NCBI GenBank assembly: GCA_033980235.1
Contig: CM067066.1
Coordinates: 40,047,455-40,111,454 of the forward strand
Length of the DNA: 64,000 bases
Direction of reading: 5' to 3'
Origin: Diadema setosum
Taxonomy: Eukaryota; Echinodermata; Echinoidea; Diadematoida; Diadematidae
The notes beneath the pieces are model-generated. The model did no database searches. It was given only the letters and a program-made list of their open reading frames with translations, and was not told the origin of the DNA. Position numbers and translations under genes: made by a program. Numbering within the stretch: position 1 is the stretch's first letter; each line of letters begins with the position of its first letter. Below are positions 46,794 to 57,815 of this stretch, piece by piece.

Positions 46794-47129
46794 TACTGTA
46801 TACAGCAGTTTCTGATTGGTCAGTGGGGGTCGGACTTCGTCTCCGTCGCTTAGCCCTGGATTATTTTTTCGTTCTGTTTACACTCGCTTGCTTGGCATCG
46901 CAATTGCGGTGCTAACCCTGCTATTTTGCAGGGCCAGATAGTACCGGACTATCGGTGGGGCTAGCCCACTTTGGCAAAAACAAGTGTAAACAGAAAGTGG
47001 GCTAAGGAAAGTCCGGTACCAACGGTGGGGCTAAGGCCCCCTCCCCCCTCCCTTAGCCCCACCGTTGGTACGGGACTAAGCAAAAATTTGCAAGTGTAAA
47101 AAGCCCTTAAATATATGGCCTATACAGTA
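46794..47129. mobile_element. TA-flanked MITE containing a GTGTAAAC foldback
   Basis: Left end TACTGTATACAGCAG. The right end AATATATGGCCTATACAGTA differs by one base from the right end of the 5603 element. The interior is GC-rich, with GTTTACAC, GTGTAAAC and GTGTAAAA words and a perfect hairpin at 47016-47071, unlike the AT-rich 5603 element. A different GC-rich foldback, similar in style to 52255-52794, may therefore have inserted into a mariner-like MITE. Confidence 0.6.
47016..47071. other. Perfect 20-bp hairpin
   Basis: GTACCAACGGTGGGGCTAAG (47016-47035) and its exact reverse complement (47052-47071), 16 bases apart. Confidence 0.9.
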
Positions 47130-48129
47130 CCTTTTAAAGACTAGCTGTTGTGAGAATATGCACGGCCATATTTCTTAGCCTGTTCGTACTTAGTAGAACA
47201 TGGCACCAAATGATATTTCTGTCATTTCCACGTGCCCAAACTTGGTAAGAAATATGCTTGCCTGGATCCCAAGTATTGTATGCACACCTCGATCATGTTT
47301 AATTGCACTTGGCTAATAATCCATGTAACGAATTGTGTACAGCTTTATACACAGCACACACACAACCAAAGAATTTTGCTGGACTGGAGTTGACTATCAC
47401 TGCATAATCTTCCGTGCTGATGGGAAATATTATTCTAGAAGGCCTACGCTAGTCGTGGTTTTTGAATGTACAGAAGCACAGGCAGCAAAACAAAATCTAT
47501 TCGATTGAAGAACCATAAGAACTGACGACCAACTCCCTTTAACTCAGCAACTCATTCACCTTCCTCAAACACACACAGGAAATGACAAACTATTTTTTTT
47601 CTTAGTTACTTACACTCACAACACAAATGACAAACATTTTCACAACTTATTAAGTGATGTCTGATCTTTTGCCCACACTATTGATGATGCCTTACAGTAC
47701 ACTTTTTTTTCACTTAAAAGCAGATCATGGGAACTTGACATGTTTAATCAAGTAGTTACAATGATAGCATGTGGTGATAAAATAGGCTAAAATATAACCC
47801 ATATTTGAGCGGTGACCATCAAGTACATTTCCTGATTATTTGCATTCCTCAGTCCACAGGTATGGCTGGTTCAAATGGTTGTTCACACTTTGTTTGACAC
47901 AAAGTCTGATTGTGCAAACAAGGTAAAGAAATTTGCCAAAAACCTTAAAAAAAAAATCCTAGACGCTCCCAGCATAATTCTAAAATATGGCAAAGATGAG
48001 TTGGCATCAATTATATGTTATAAGACAGCAAATCCTCATAAACAAAACTGATCAAAATTTACCAGGTTTATTTTTAAAAATGACCCAAACTTGTCACACC
48101 CGGCATATTCTGTGCACTCAATGTTAATT
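47130..48129. other. Non-coding, no specific feature
   Basis: AT-rich with short T and A runs. No repeats or genes seen. Confidence 0.5.
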
Positions 48130-48560
48130 TCTTCAATTTACACTTATCAAAACAGCGCTCGGCCCGTGCTGTGTATCACTCAAGCACCATTTCAGCGAAT
48201 CAGCCACGATGCGGAGCGCTGCGGTCAAATATGAAATGAAGGAAGTCAGCGAAATATGGTAATGACATATTCTATCATATAATACCTGAGTCATTAATGG
48301 ACATTAGTGGAGAGACAGCAGCCACGCACGCAGCTAGACATGGATTATGGGGAAAATACAGAAACACAAGAGGCCTGCTCTGCAGATCACAGATCTTCAA
48401 GCACCTTTGTCACAAATTAATGGACATTAGCAGGGGATGAAAATGGCCCCCTAAGTCGAGGGGCAAGGTTTGATCTTTTGAAGTCAGTCCCGAAACCTTT
48501 GTTTCCAAGCAAATGGGCACTCTGCAAGAACACCACCGCGAAATGAAAAGCATGTCGCAA
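48130..48560. promoter_or_regulatory. Candidate regulatory block 16 with duplicated homeodomain word
   Basis: ATTAATGGACATTAG occurs exactly at 48293-48307 and again at 48416-48430. Around it are CGGAGCGCTGCGGTC near 48211, GGATTATGGGG near 48342, CACCTTTGTCACAAATTAATGG (TCF/Sox plus ATTA) and AACCTTTGTTTCC. CpGs are kept and no frame persists. Confidence 0.45.
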
Positions 48561-49589
48561 ATTATGAAAGATGCCATATCTGGGCACAAAGAATTGATGA
48601 TATAGGACGTTTGATGATTACAGTAAATTTGTGAAATGAGGGTATCTTAAAAGCATGAAAATATGGAAAGTGCAAATAATGTGTAATTACTTTTTGCCGG
48701 GTCTATACTTCTGCAAATGACTTTGATTCAATTTCATCCATTTATAACCATAAGAAGAGAGATTTTTCCTTCACTTCAATTATGTATTGCAGCAAAACTT
48801 GCCGAACTTATGATTTACATGCAAAATTGACAAGGGACTGAGAGTACTCTTCTCCATGTTTGCTGATTTTCATCTCGTTTTTTTTTTTTTTCATGATTCT
48901 TGTAACCCAGAAAGTCCACTTGGAATATAATGCTTTCAACTAAAAAGAGTAGATTAACTATTTTTCAAGCAGTCTGCAGAGTTGGGGTTTTTATAATACA
49001 TAAAAAAATGGGATAGCAGAATGAGAAAAGAAATAACTCAGTTTGACCACTGATGAGAACATATCAAAATCATGCATGAATATAGAAGAATGTACACACT
49101 GCAAGATTTGGACTGTTAAAAAGCATCAATGTAACCATAGCTCCCTACGTAATAATATATTACAATAGAGCAGATTCAAGCTTCATTGCCCACTGTGAAA
49201 AGAGAGTTACAAGTGTTGCTTTTTGATAGCACAGTAAAATGCTGGCAGATTGTCTCCGTAAAATATGATTTGACAGAACTAAAAAAATGCCATAAAATTT
49301 GCATCCTCCACTTGCAAGCACACAAAGAGATTCTGTAGAGATCAAATTTTGTGATGAGCTATGCACAAGTGAAGATGTCATAGAATTTTCTGAGTATCAT
49401 CCATTACCAAAACACAAACATATGTTTTTCCAACAAAACACAGCGGCAGATATGATTGTCTATGACGTGAGGTGACATGATGACATAAGGGGGGAAAGAG
49501 GTCTGACTTTAAGCCTTTGCATGCCAAAAGCTACTCATGGTGATGAGATCAGATGCAGATAAACATGGTGTGAGATGGTAATGGGTTAT
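48561..49589. other. Non-coding, no specific feature
   Basis: AT-rich, with a T run near 48881. A TTAAGCCTTTGCATGCC end near 49509 and GGGTTATT near 49584 span 81 bp but lack further similarity to the other mini-elements. Confidence 0.45.
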
Positions 49590-50770
49590 TGGTAGGAAGG
49601 GGCAGGCTGGTAGTGAAAGAATCAGATCGTAACCTTCATCCTGCCAAAGCCTTGCTATCACATGGTGAGAAATTCAGCCATTATTGGTTCAACGCAAAGA
49701 ATAGCCACGCACACTTATTACACCGCAGTTGTTCATGTCCTAACTTAATCTCTACCCACTCACAGATCTGGCTTGTGACAAGGGGAGCATATAGCGATTT
49801 TTACAGATTGATAGCTGGGCCAGTTGACACCAATGAAAAGGCAGAAAGAGGGAGGGCGGGAAAAAATTGGCGGAAAAAAACAAAGAGGCAGTATTGCTGG
49901 TGCAGGAGATACAATCTCTTAAAATGCCATTTATTGCTTTTTGCAAGGCTAAGCCATGTGTTGGAATGCGCCATTTACACAATCTGATTGGATTTGATTG
50001 GAATTTTTATGAAGAATTCGCAAGTGAGTCGCTCCCTGGCAGGTGTGTGGAAGACAATATCACGCATCTGAACAAAGACGAGTAAAAGGGGCGCATTGCA
50101 GAGCAGAGCAGAAATTGCCTAATGGTATTTTTCTCTGCTGGAATACTCAATCTCAATTCAGAAGACTTTAAAAAAAATGCGCAGTGTGCTGTCATTTTCA
50201 GAAAGAAGCAGAATTGGATCCAAGATGCGGCAATACATGTTGCTTAATGTTCAGGGGAATTGATATTGCAAGCATTTATTAGAACTGCAATCTTACGGCA
50301 AGTCAAATTGACTTCAAATGCCGTCCCGCAGTCTGATTTAGCCTCTCCCGTAAACTTGATCTTTTGAAACATCCCGTAATCTCGGACATACCTCCTAAGA
50401 GGCAATTTCTGTCGCATTGCTCCTCTTCCTGACCCCACCACGGCAATCAAGCAAGACATTTCTGTCCTTAAACAATGGAGCTATAGAGAAAATATGCCCA
50501 TACCTTAATGTCATGGAATTCATTTGTGAGGAAGGCTAAGCCACAAGTCATCGACACGGTTGCATCATCAATATATATCTCGACATTCAAACTGCATATC
50601 GCCCATATTTCTCCATTAAGTGTGGAGGACAATATTTCTAAGCAATTTACAAATAGTTTTTTCTTTATTTTAGTCCTGACTGGCAAAACTTTTAATAGAC
50701 AGTGGGCATTTCTGACGGCGGGAGATGAAAACAAATCTATTAGGCATCACAAAAGCAGGAAATCAATGAA
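49590..50770. promoter_or_regulatory. Candidate regulatory block 17
   Basis: A long GC-balanced stretch. It contains GGCGGGAAA and GGCGGAAA (49855-49876), GATTGGATTTGATTGG near 49985, CTAATGGTATTTTTC near 50118 and clusters of CpG near 49670-49720 and 50030-50095. Overlapping ORFs on both strands have no common frame or domain, so coding is unlikely but not excluded. Confidence 0.35.
49855..49876. promoter_or_regulatory. Tandem E2F-like sites
   Basis: GGCGGGAAA and GGCGGAAA, 5 bp apart on the same strand. The first fully matches TTTCCCGC in reverse. Confidence 0.35.
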
Positions 50771-51479
50771 AACAAGGTTGGGTCTTTCTTGAAGTTTATA
50801 ATTTCATCCACATTGTGCTTCTACATAGAAAAAAAAAACCTTTTCACTACTATTTTGACATGATGCAAAAATTTATGGGGATTTGAGATTTGCATGAGTA
50901 ATGCAAATTAGTCCTCTCGGCAATTGATACTGCTACATCTTGAACCAAAATCCCTTCTAAAACAAAAGAAACACACACAAAGGCAAAAATGTTGGACATG
51001 ACTTTCTGGTCACAAACCTGTCTTCAGGACTTATCAAACTCTGTCAAAATATAATACTTCACATAATGCAAGATGGGTTTACATTTCATTTTGACTAATT
51101 CAAAGAGTATTGAATCAGTGCTTCTTTTTTTCTTCCTCTTGTCATGATAAGGTCACCAATTATTCTAATCTTGAAAAAAAGTAAACTTTTTACCTTGCTG
51201 TTCCCCCCCCCCCCCCATCAATATCAAACTTGCCCTTTCCCTCTTCAAAGTCCACACACACCAGCTAAATTTCTACCTTGCAGAAGTTCAAAATCTGCTG
51301 ATGGTTTACTTAAAAAAATTATTTATTTTTTTATCCCTAACACTTAAGGAAGAATCTCAGAAAACACAGAAGCATGATAAAGTGAGAGAGACACAGAGGG
51401 AGAAAGAAGAGATGCTAAACAACAAACTAAATGACAGAGAAAGGAATTTTCAGTTTAATATTCTATTCATCCCTTGCAG
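50771..51479. other. Non-coding; octamer pair; C run
   Basis: Mostly AT-rich. Holds the octamer pair at 50888-50908 and a C14 run at 51203-51216. No gene seen. Confidence 0.5.
50888..50908. promoter_or_regulatory. Facing pair of POU octamers
   Basis: ATTTGCAT (50888-50895) and ATGCAAAT (50901-50908), both perfect octamers, inverted with 5 bp between. POU-domain factors (Oct/Brn type) bind such sites as monomers and dimers. TTAG follows directly, giving an added ATTA-type core. Confidence 0.5.
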
Positions 51480-51770
51480 ACATTATTTTAGGAGAGTACT
51501 CGATGTACGGCCAAGTGTCCCAGTGGATGCCAGTAGCTGCAAATGGCCCTCATCTCTAAGCTCGTTGCACCATTTACGAGAATCTTTGCTAAGCTACTGC
51601 TAAGCCTACTTCACTTGCGAGCCTGCCCCACTTCCTTGCCCAGGAGCGCAGCAACGCGCAGAATACACGAGAGCCTTTGCTGGAAATTGCAACATCTTTT
51701 CTCGAGTATCCGTCTGCCTGTAGACTCCCGATGTATTAGTTTTACAGGTCTGATAGAAGGTAGCTAACAC
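51480..51770. promoter_or_regulatory. Candidate regulatory block 18
   Basis: Balanced, CpG-containing sequence (GTACGGCCAAGTG near 51507, AGGAGCGCAGCAACGCGC near 51642). Short frames on the + strand are open by chance. Confidence 0.25.
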
Positions 51771-52254
51771 CATTCCACACAATTCTCAATCACTGCCTCA
51801 GAAGAAAAATACTTCAACTTTTGAGGAAGTCTGAAAAGTATCATATAAGAACTGATCCCTTTTACCAATGATTACAATGTGATAGTAAGGAAAAAAAACA
51901 AACAAACAAATAAATGCTAAACATGCCCAATTAGCTGAAAAGGTGAATTTCCTGCCTTAAATTGATGCAGCTGGCAAAATCTTTCTTTTGAGCATAAAGA
52001 ATGACAGCATCTGCCTCTGACAATAGCATTCCTTCATTCTCTCCCCCCCCCAAAAAAAAAAGAAGGAAAATACAATATGATCTGCATTAACATTAGGTTA
52101 TTGCCTGAAAGAAGAACAGGATTTGCTGCTAATTATCAAGAAGGGTTGCTGAATATATGAAACCATTATTTCAACCAAAGTCCCACTTGTGCATAGCTGT
52201 GAAAGCACCCTAGGTCTTGGTACAGAATAATTCATTAATCACATGTGCTGGTCG
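51771..52254. other. Non-coding; (CAAA)n and C/A runs
   Basis: A-run and CAAA units at 51891-51914, C9 then A10 at 52043-52061. Otherwise plain. Confidence 0.6.
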
Positions 52255-52794
52255 AAGACCCCGTTTACAGTGCAAGGCTCGGCCGCGGCTCGGCCGCGGC
52301 CGTGCCCAGCCCCGTTTCAGTGTAAACGCGCAAAAGGCCAAATGCGAGGCCAAAATTGGCCTCGCATTTGGCCTCGCTGTGGAGGTGGTCTTGGCCTTTT
52401 CTTGGTGTAAACGCAAACTGGGCCAAATGCGCGGCCAATTGCGCGACCAATTTTAGTCTGGCTACTAAACCCTCTGCCTGTACTATTTCGCTGTTCATTA
52501 TATTAACCCCCTCAACGTCAAAACCTAGTATAGTATAAGGTGGTTTTGTCCTGCAAAGGATTTTTTCCTTTGGCAAAGGCCTTTGCCCGAACTTCGACTT
52601 CGTCGCCACGGAATTCATTTGGCAAAGGGTCTGAAAACCAGACAATACCAAATTGCGTATGTTTATATGCAGAGCGCCACTACGACAAAATATTGAAAGG
52701 TTTGAATCAAAAGCGCGGCCGAGTCCAGCAGTGTAAACGGACAAAATTGCGAGGCTCGGCCGCGCAATTGAGGCCGGGCTGTAAACGGGGTCTT
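52255..52794. mobile_element. CpG-rich foldback element
   Basis: Ends AAGACCCCGTTTACAGTG and AAGACCCCGTTTACAGCCC (inverted). GTGTAAACG words recur near both ends (52319-52330, 52393-52404 and 52730-52740) and GGCTCGGCCGCG in both arms. It is far more GC- and CpG-rich than its surroundings, as expected of a young insertion or one under different constraint. ORFs on both strands reflect the inverted design. No clear target duplication, so the superfamily is open. Confidence 0.8.
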
Positions 52795-52896
52795 ATTCAA
52801 TGCTTTTATCCATTTTCTTGGTGTCCAAATACTCAAAGAGATGATCAACTCATATAATCAGGTTTGCACTGACAAAGTTCATCCGATTATAATTAC

Positions 52897-52976
52897 TTAA
52901 CCCATTCCATACGGGAAGCTGGTGGCTTGTGTACTAAGTTTATGGGGATTTCAGAATTTAGTATGGAACAGGTTAA
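52897..52976. mobile_element. 80-bp TTAA mini-element, copy 2
   Basis: Starts TTAACCCATTCCATAC and ends GTATGGAACAGGTTAA, inverted over about 14 bases. The inner part GTACTAAGTTTATGG then ATTTCAGAA aligns with the 27274-27354 element. The TTAA targets and TTAACC ends are piggyBac-like. Confidence 0.6.
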
Positions 52977-53592
52977 GATGATTTGTGTTCGCTTCTTCTC
53001 AGTACTAGTTTCCATTGCACATCCACATAATACTAAGCATGCAACTTTATCATGGGCTCCTAACTTGTGTATAGACAGACTTTGATGGGTTTATGCCTGC
53101 ATGTTTGTGTGAATGTGTGTATGTCTGTGTGTGTGTGCATGTGTGAGTATAATTGTGTGTGCTTGCATGAATATGCCCATGTGTGTCTGTGTATATGTGA
53201 GTGTGTTTGTGCTTTAGATGATAATATTGAAGGAACTTCTTCAGACAGATTTGTCCCACTCCTACCCCCTGTTTCCTGAAAAGACACACGAGGGTACTTC
53301 AGCCCCACACTTTCCCTAAAGTTTTGAATAAGATGATTCCAGCGACATGCCCTTGAATGAGGCCGAGGGTCAAACAAGGATTTATGGCTTCTTACTCAAA
53401 GAGCAAAGTAAGCACAGCATCATCGACCAGGGAATTCCCCACAAAGCACATCAGGGGGAGGCTAATTTCATGCAACATTGGACAAATCACCCCAGTAGGG
53501 TGGGGTGGGGGTTGGGGGTGGGTAGGGATACTCTAGCATCAACCTGGACCTACCAATGCCCAGCGGCCTTCCCTGGATAGACAAAGGTCTGA
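52977..53592. repeat. TG-rich tract (53100-53210) within non-coding DNA
   Basis: Degenerate TG/TGTG array with ATG and CTG interruptions from about 53100 to 53210. The rest is plain, G-rich at 53498-53525. Confidence 0.7.
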
Positions 53593-53607
53593 CCCCCCCC
53601 CCCCCCC
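53593..53607. repeat. Poly-C run (15)
   Basis: Uninterrupted C tract, followed by TCCCCC. Confidence 0.95.
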
Positions 53608-55169
53608 TCCCCCTTAGTCTTATGGTAGTCAACCATGACCTTGATTAATCATTGTCATGTCATCCATAGAATCAAGAAAGGAAGGAGCATTGGAATACTT
53701 CTGATAAGCTAGATAAAGACTGCATCCTACTGCAATCTCCACTCCACTAGAGTAAGAAAAGTTTTGCCAAACCTCAATGCTACAAATCCATACAACAAAT
53801 ACGTACATAAATCTAAAAAGCATTCTCAACATCTCCAGCACACAATTTAAATCAGATGTTAAGTCTTCATCACATATATGCTAAATGTAAATATTACATA
53901 AATGAATCTCACACAAAAACTTTGCTTAAGCTAAGCCTTGCTACCACTACAATGCAATCTTTAAATTACATGTAAGTCTAAAAATAACTGGCAACACACT
54001 TCACTCACACCAGAATTACAAGGAACTAAATGGATACATGACTTGGATACTGGCCTGAGTGCACAAAATCTTAAATTCCACATAAAAATTTGTCAATTAA
54101 GTGATGAAAATTAATTTTAGAAAGGTCATAACTTGGTTTATGGAATGCCCTTTGTGGTAACCACAAAACACTGGTGGTGGACACTCCATTGTCCATTCAG
54201 GCTGAAGAGAAAAAAAATGAACAAAGATTTAAATCACATGAAATCTAACAGGAACTATAAGCTTTGCCTTATCTATTCAATATAAGGATGGTGAGTTATT
54301 GCCATCAACTATGACATCACCAGTTTGTCCAGTCCATATCCACATGGTTTGGTACAAACAAATTGGTCAAGGGGTCAAGAGAGAGAGGGTCCCACTGGCA
54401 AAATACTAGGATGGGTAAGGGATAAAGGAAGCACAGTGGGTGGAGTCTAGCATCATCAGTTCAGTGGGGCTTCAAGCAGATGATGCGAGTTGTATGTTGC
54501 ATCATGGTTCACAGACTCATCTTGTGAACAGTCTTGGCTGTGTTACTATATCTGGGAGTGCCTCTCACATCATACTCTGTCAGTTCACTGGATACTCATG
54601 CAGATCCATGCTATAATCTAAAATACCATACCATGAACTTTAAATTCAATGTTTCCTTTTGTCTATAAAGACATCAACAATTCTGGGAAACAAAACTCTC
54701 CGAAGGTACAACCTGAAATAATTTGTGCATACACCCAGTGCTTTGCATGCATTTTGTCTTCATTTCACTACCATACAGAGGCGATCACAGAATACAATCT
54801 TGAGGAACAGAATACAATCTTGAGGAACAGACATATATTGCTGACAAAAAAAAGGAAAGAATCATTCATTGCATCAAGCATCATGTAAAGAAGAGATGAA
54901 CTGAACTGTGCTGATCCAAATGCCATCATCCCTGAAAAGCACTACCACAAAAAGAAAAATACTCTAGCAATGTCTTGCAGCATGCCTTTCAAAAGCTTGT
55001 ACACTAATTCCGCATGAATATGGGACTAAATTTTCAGCGTAATCCAACCCATGCTAAACAAGTGTTAAACAATAAAAAAAAAAAAAAGCAAGGCCAAACT
55101 TTACAGATGACACAATCTAGCCAGGACAGACACAAATGTGCCAATGACTGTGGTTTAGTTGCAAGCTAC
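53608..55169. other. Non-coding; 20-bp tandem at 54791
   Basis: Plain AT-rich sequence, apart from an exact 20-bp tandem (AATACAATCTTGAGGAACAG, two copies, 54791-54830) and an A run near 55075. Confidence 0.55.
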
Positions 55170-55330
55170 TCAGACAAGCTGTTACGATCGAAACCTACCT
55201 GGCCCACGGCATTAGGCGCCACGCATTGGTAATTATCGGCGGGATTAAGCTGGAGGAGTGAGTAATAACTTGGGTTTATCACCTGGCTTCGTTACCAAGG
55301 ATAACTTTGCAAAAAATATGAGCCTCTACA
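55170..55330. promoter_or_regulatory. Short candidate regulatory block 19
   Basis: CpG-containing island in AT-rich DNA with GCATTGGTAATTATCGGC and GGGATTAAGC (K50-homeodomain-like) close together near 55223-55250. Confidence 0.35.
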
Positions 55331-56600
55331 GGGTATCGTAGTACCTAGACAAAGCCAGACGATGAATGGCAGGCAGGGGAGGTCTTTGTCAATGCATCAT
55401 TACACACCTGACGAGAACATACTGCACTTGACAGCTACCATGACATATCTCTCACTCTTCACTCTGCAAGCAAGCAATAAAAAAAAATGCATCCTCCATG
55501 TCACATCATGTTCTCTTCCCCAAGTCGATTCCACAACAGGAATCCAACCAGTTTGCATTTCGTATCTCGCTGGGACTTCTTCAAATCACAGCAAAATGTT
55601 TAAGTTTGTTCTTCCATGCAAGGACATTCTGTTATCAACACACACTACCAACAAGTTATATTAATAACAGGATTTGCTACAGGATCTGACACATATGTAG
55701 GCTGTAATCATACATTCTTAGTTCAAAAACTTGCATCTATATGGCATCACAGACGTAAATCTCTTTTGTTTTTTTGTTTTTGTTTTTTTTTCCTGAGGGC
55801 ACGTTGTATAGATTCCCTTTCACCTTCTTCCATATATTTCATTTTTGTGTTTGTTTAGGTAGTTTCTTATCCCAGGGACATTTTATTTTTCCTTTTAGGT
55901 ATTTCCTTGCTTTCGACACCATAATCACTGAGAATCTGTGCATAATAGCTCTTCCTTTGACTAAAAACCCTGTTTTTTCTGTCAACAAGATGATTCCCTG
56001 TTTTACGCTTCACACCACCGGATGGATTTCAAGAAGGGAATCATATGTCTAGATAAACTCTAGAGTTAAGACCTTCTGCTTCTAAACTAATGCAATGAAG
56101 TTGGCAACAAGAAGGCAATAGCTCCCTCTGTAATGACCATGATAAGAACAATGCCAAATCCCGTTCATCCCGTTCTCATCCCTTTTCCCCTCCCACCCTC
56201 CCAAACTTGACTTGCCAAAAAACATTGCACTACCAGCACGCACAAAAAAGAAAGGGGGGGGGGGAGAAAATGAGTCACTGAAATTGTTAATATCATTAAT
56301 ATTTTTCAGGGTAACACCATCTGCTGGGAATGAAACAGAAAGAAGCCAAAAAAGGGAAAATAAACTCCAAGGGGAAATATGTTATCTGTTTGTCTACTGG
56401 CCTGCAGTAAGAAGTCTGGTGTTAGTTTCCATCAAGGAAGCTGACTTAGCGTCTCATAAAGTTGACTTCACGCACAATTCTTAGCAGGCAGAGTTTCACT
56501 GGTATCTTAAGTTACCTCACACAGATTCAAACCAACAATGATTCAAGTTCACAAGCCAACTTGGGAGTTACTTTAGGTAGCTGCTACTGCTTTGGGGTGA
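55331..56600. other. Non-coding; T runs and G run
   Basis: AT-rich with T-rich stretches (55763-55792) and a G11 run at 56254-56264. AATATCATTAATATTTTTC near 56288 is ATTA-rich. No gene. Confidence 0.45.
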
Positions 56601-56710
56601 TTGTTTGTTTGTTTGTTTGTCCGGTTGTTTCTTTGTTTGTTTGTTTGTCCGGTTGTTTCTTTGTTTGTTTGTTTGTTTGTTTGTTTGTCTGGTTGTTGTT
56701 GTTGTTGTTT
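56601..56710. repeat. (TTTG)n with higher-order unit
   Basis: TTTG array in which the segment TTTGTCCGGTTGTTTC recurs (56616 and 56644), with a variant later, so a ~28-bp higher-order unit has duplicated. Ends in (GTT)n. Confidence 0.9.
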
Positions 56711-57782
56711 GAGGGAGTGAGGGAGGCTTTAACACAAGAATTAGCACATAATTAGTGAGTGGGAGTTGAAATAGTCTCAGTCACTCAAACATTTTATAAA
56801 CATTTTAATGTTTATTACCTGACAGCGATTATGTACCATGCAGCTTATAATATGCAGTTATTTGTATGTGTGTAATATTTCAATGAAATATGGTGATAAA
56901 TATAGCACCCACATACATTATGCTTCGTTTGCCTCCCAACCAATGCTGTCATTTTTCAGGAAATTTACAAGTTCCGTTATTACAAGGGTTATACATGTGA
57001 CTTAAATAATATTTTGAAGTATTTGGACGTCTAATGTTTACTTTCACATGCCTCCATATCACATTTACTTAGGCCTACAATCTTTACAATCTTGAATATC
57101 AGCTTTACAACCATGATGGAAGAAATAAACTTTGATTTAACTAAAGTTTGCACTCTAAGTCAATGTTAAATCAGAGTTTGAAGGAAAAAAAAGTTGATAT
57201 TGTAGATTGAAAAATGTCCCCTTTTTGGAATATCAAGAAGACAAGGTACTACAGTATTACCCACTGTGACAGTGCTGGTGTGAAATTTGTACTTTTACAA
57301 ATTAAGTTGGTTTTCATTTTCAAGAAAAAAAAAATGTAGATTTCTTTGTATGTACACACATCATCTTTTCAAAAGCCCTCTTCTTTGATTTTTTATTATA
57401 CCTACAAATATCCAGTTCAGGCTGCCTAACCATTGCATTATAGCCATCAAGAGTTTGCTTTGGACACTCAGTTTCCTGTGGTCCAGCGAAACTTAAAGTC
57501 TGGGCCTAAATATTGTACAAACTTTGAAATTTACTGAGAGGAACAGACAGGCTGAGGTATTGCATGCTGGGAAATCAAGTAAGGTGCTACAATGACTGCA
57601 AAGCTTATCAAGTCCAGAAATCTCTGTGTCCTTCTAAGCACATCAGGCCTCTCTTGACCAAATTATGAGCGATGATATATCTGGGTCAGTCAAAAATTGC
57701 CAAGAAGAGCTCGGGGTCTGGGATGAGTAAAGAATACACTGGGCAAACCGTTATATCAATGCATACATGCACCCACACAAAC

Positions 57783-57815
<33 letters not shown>

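Noticed and set aside
52265..52744. 159-codon minus-strand ORF with overlapping + strand ORFs
   Set aside because: Lies wholly within a foldback element; frames on both strands reflect the inverted repeat.
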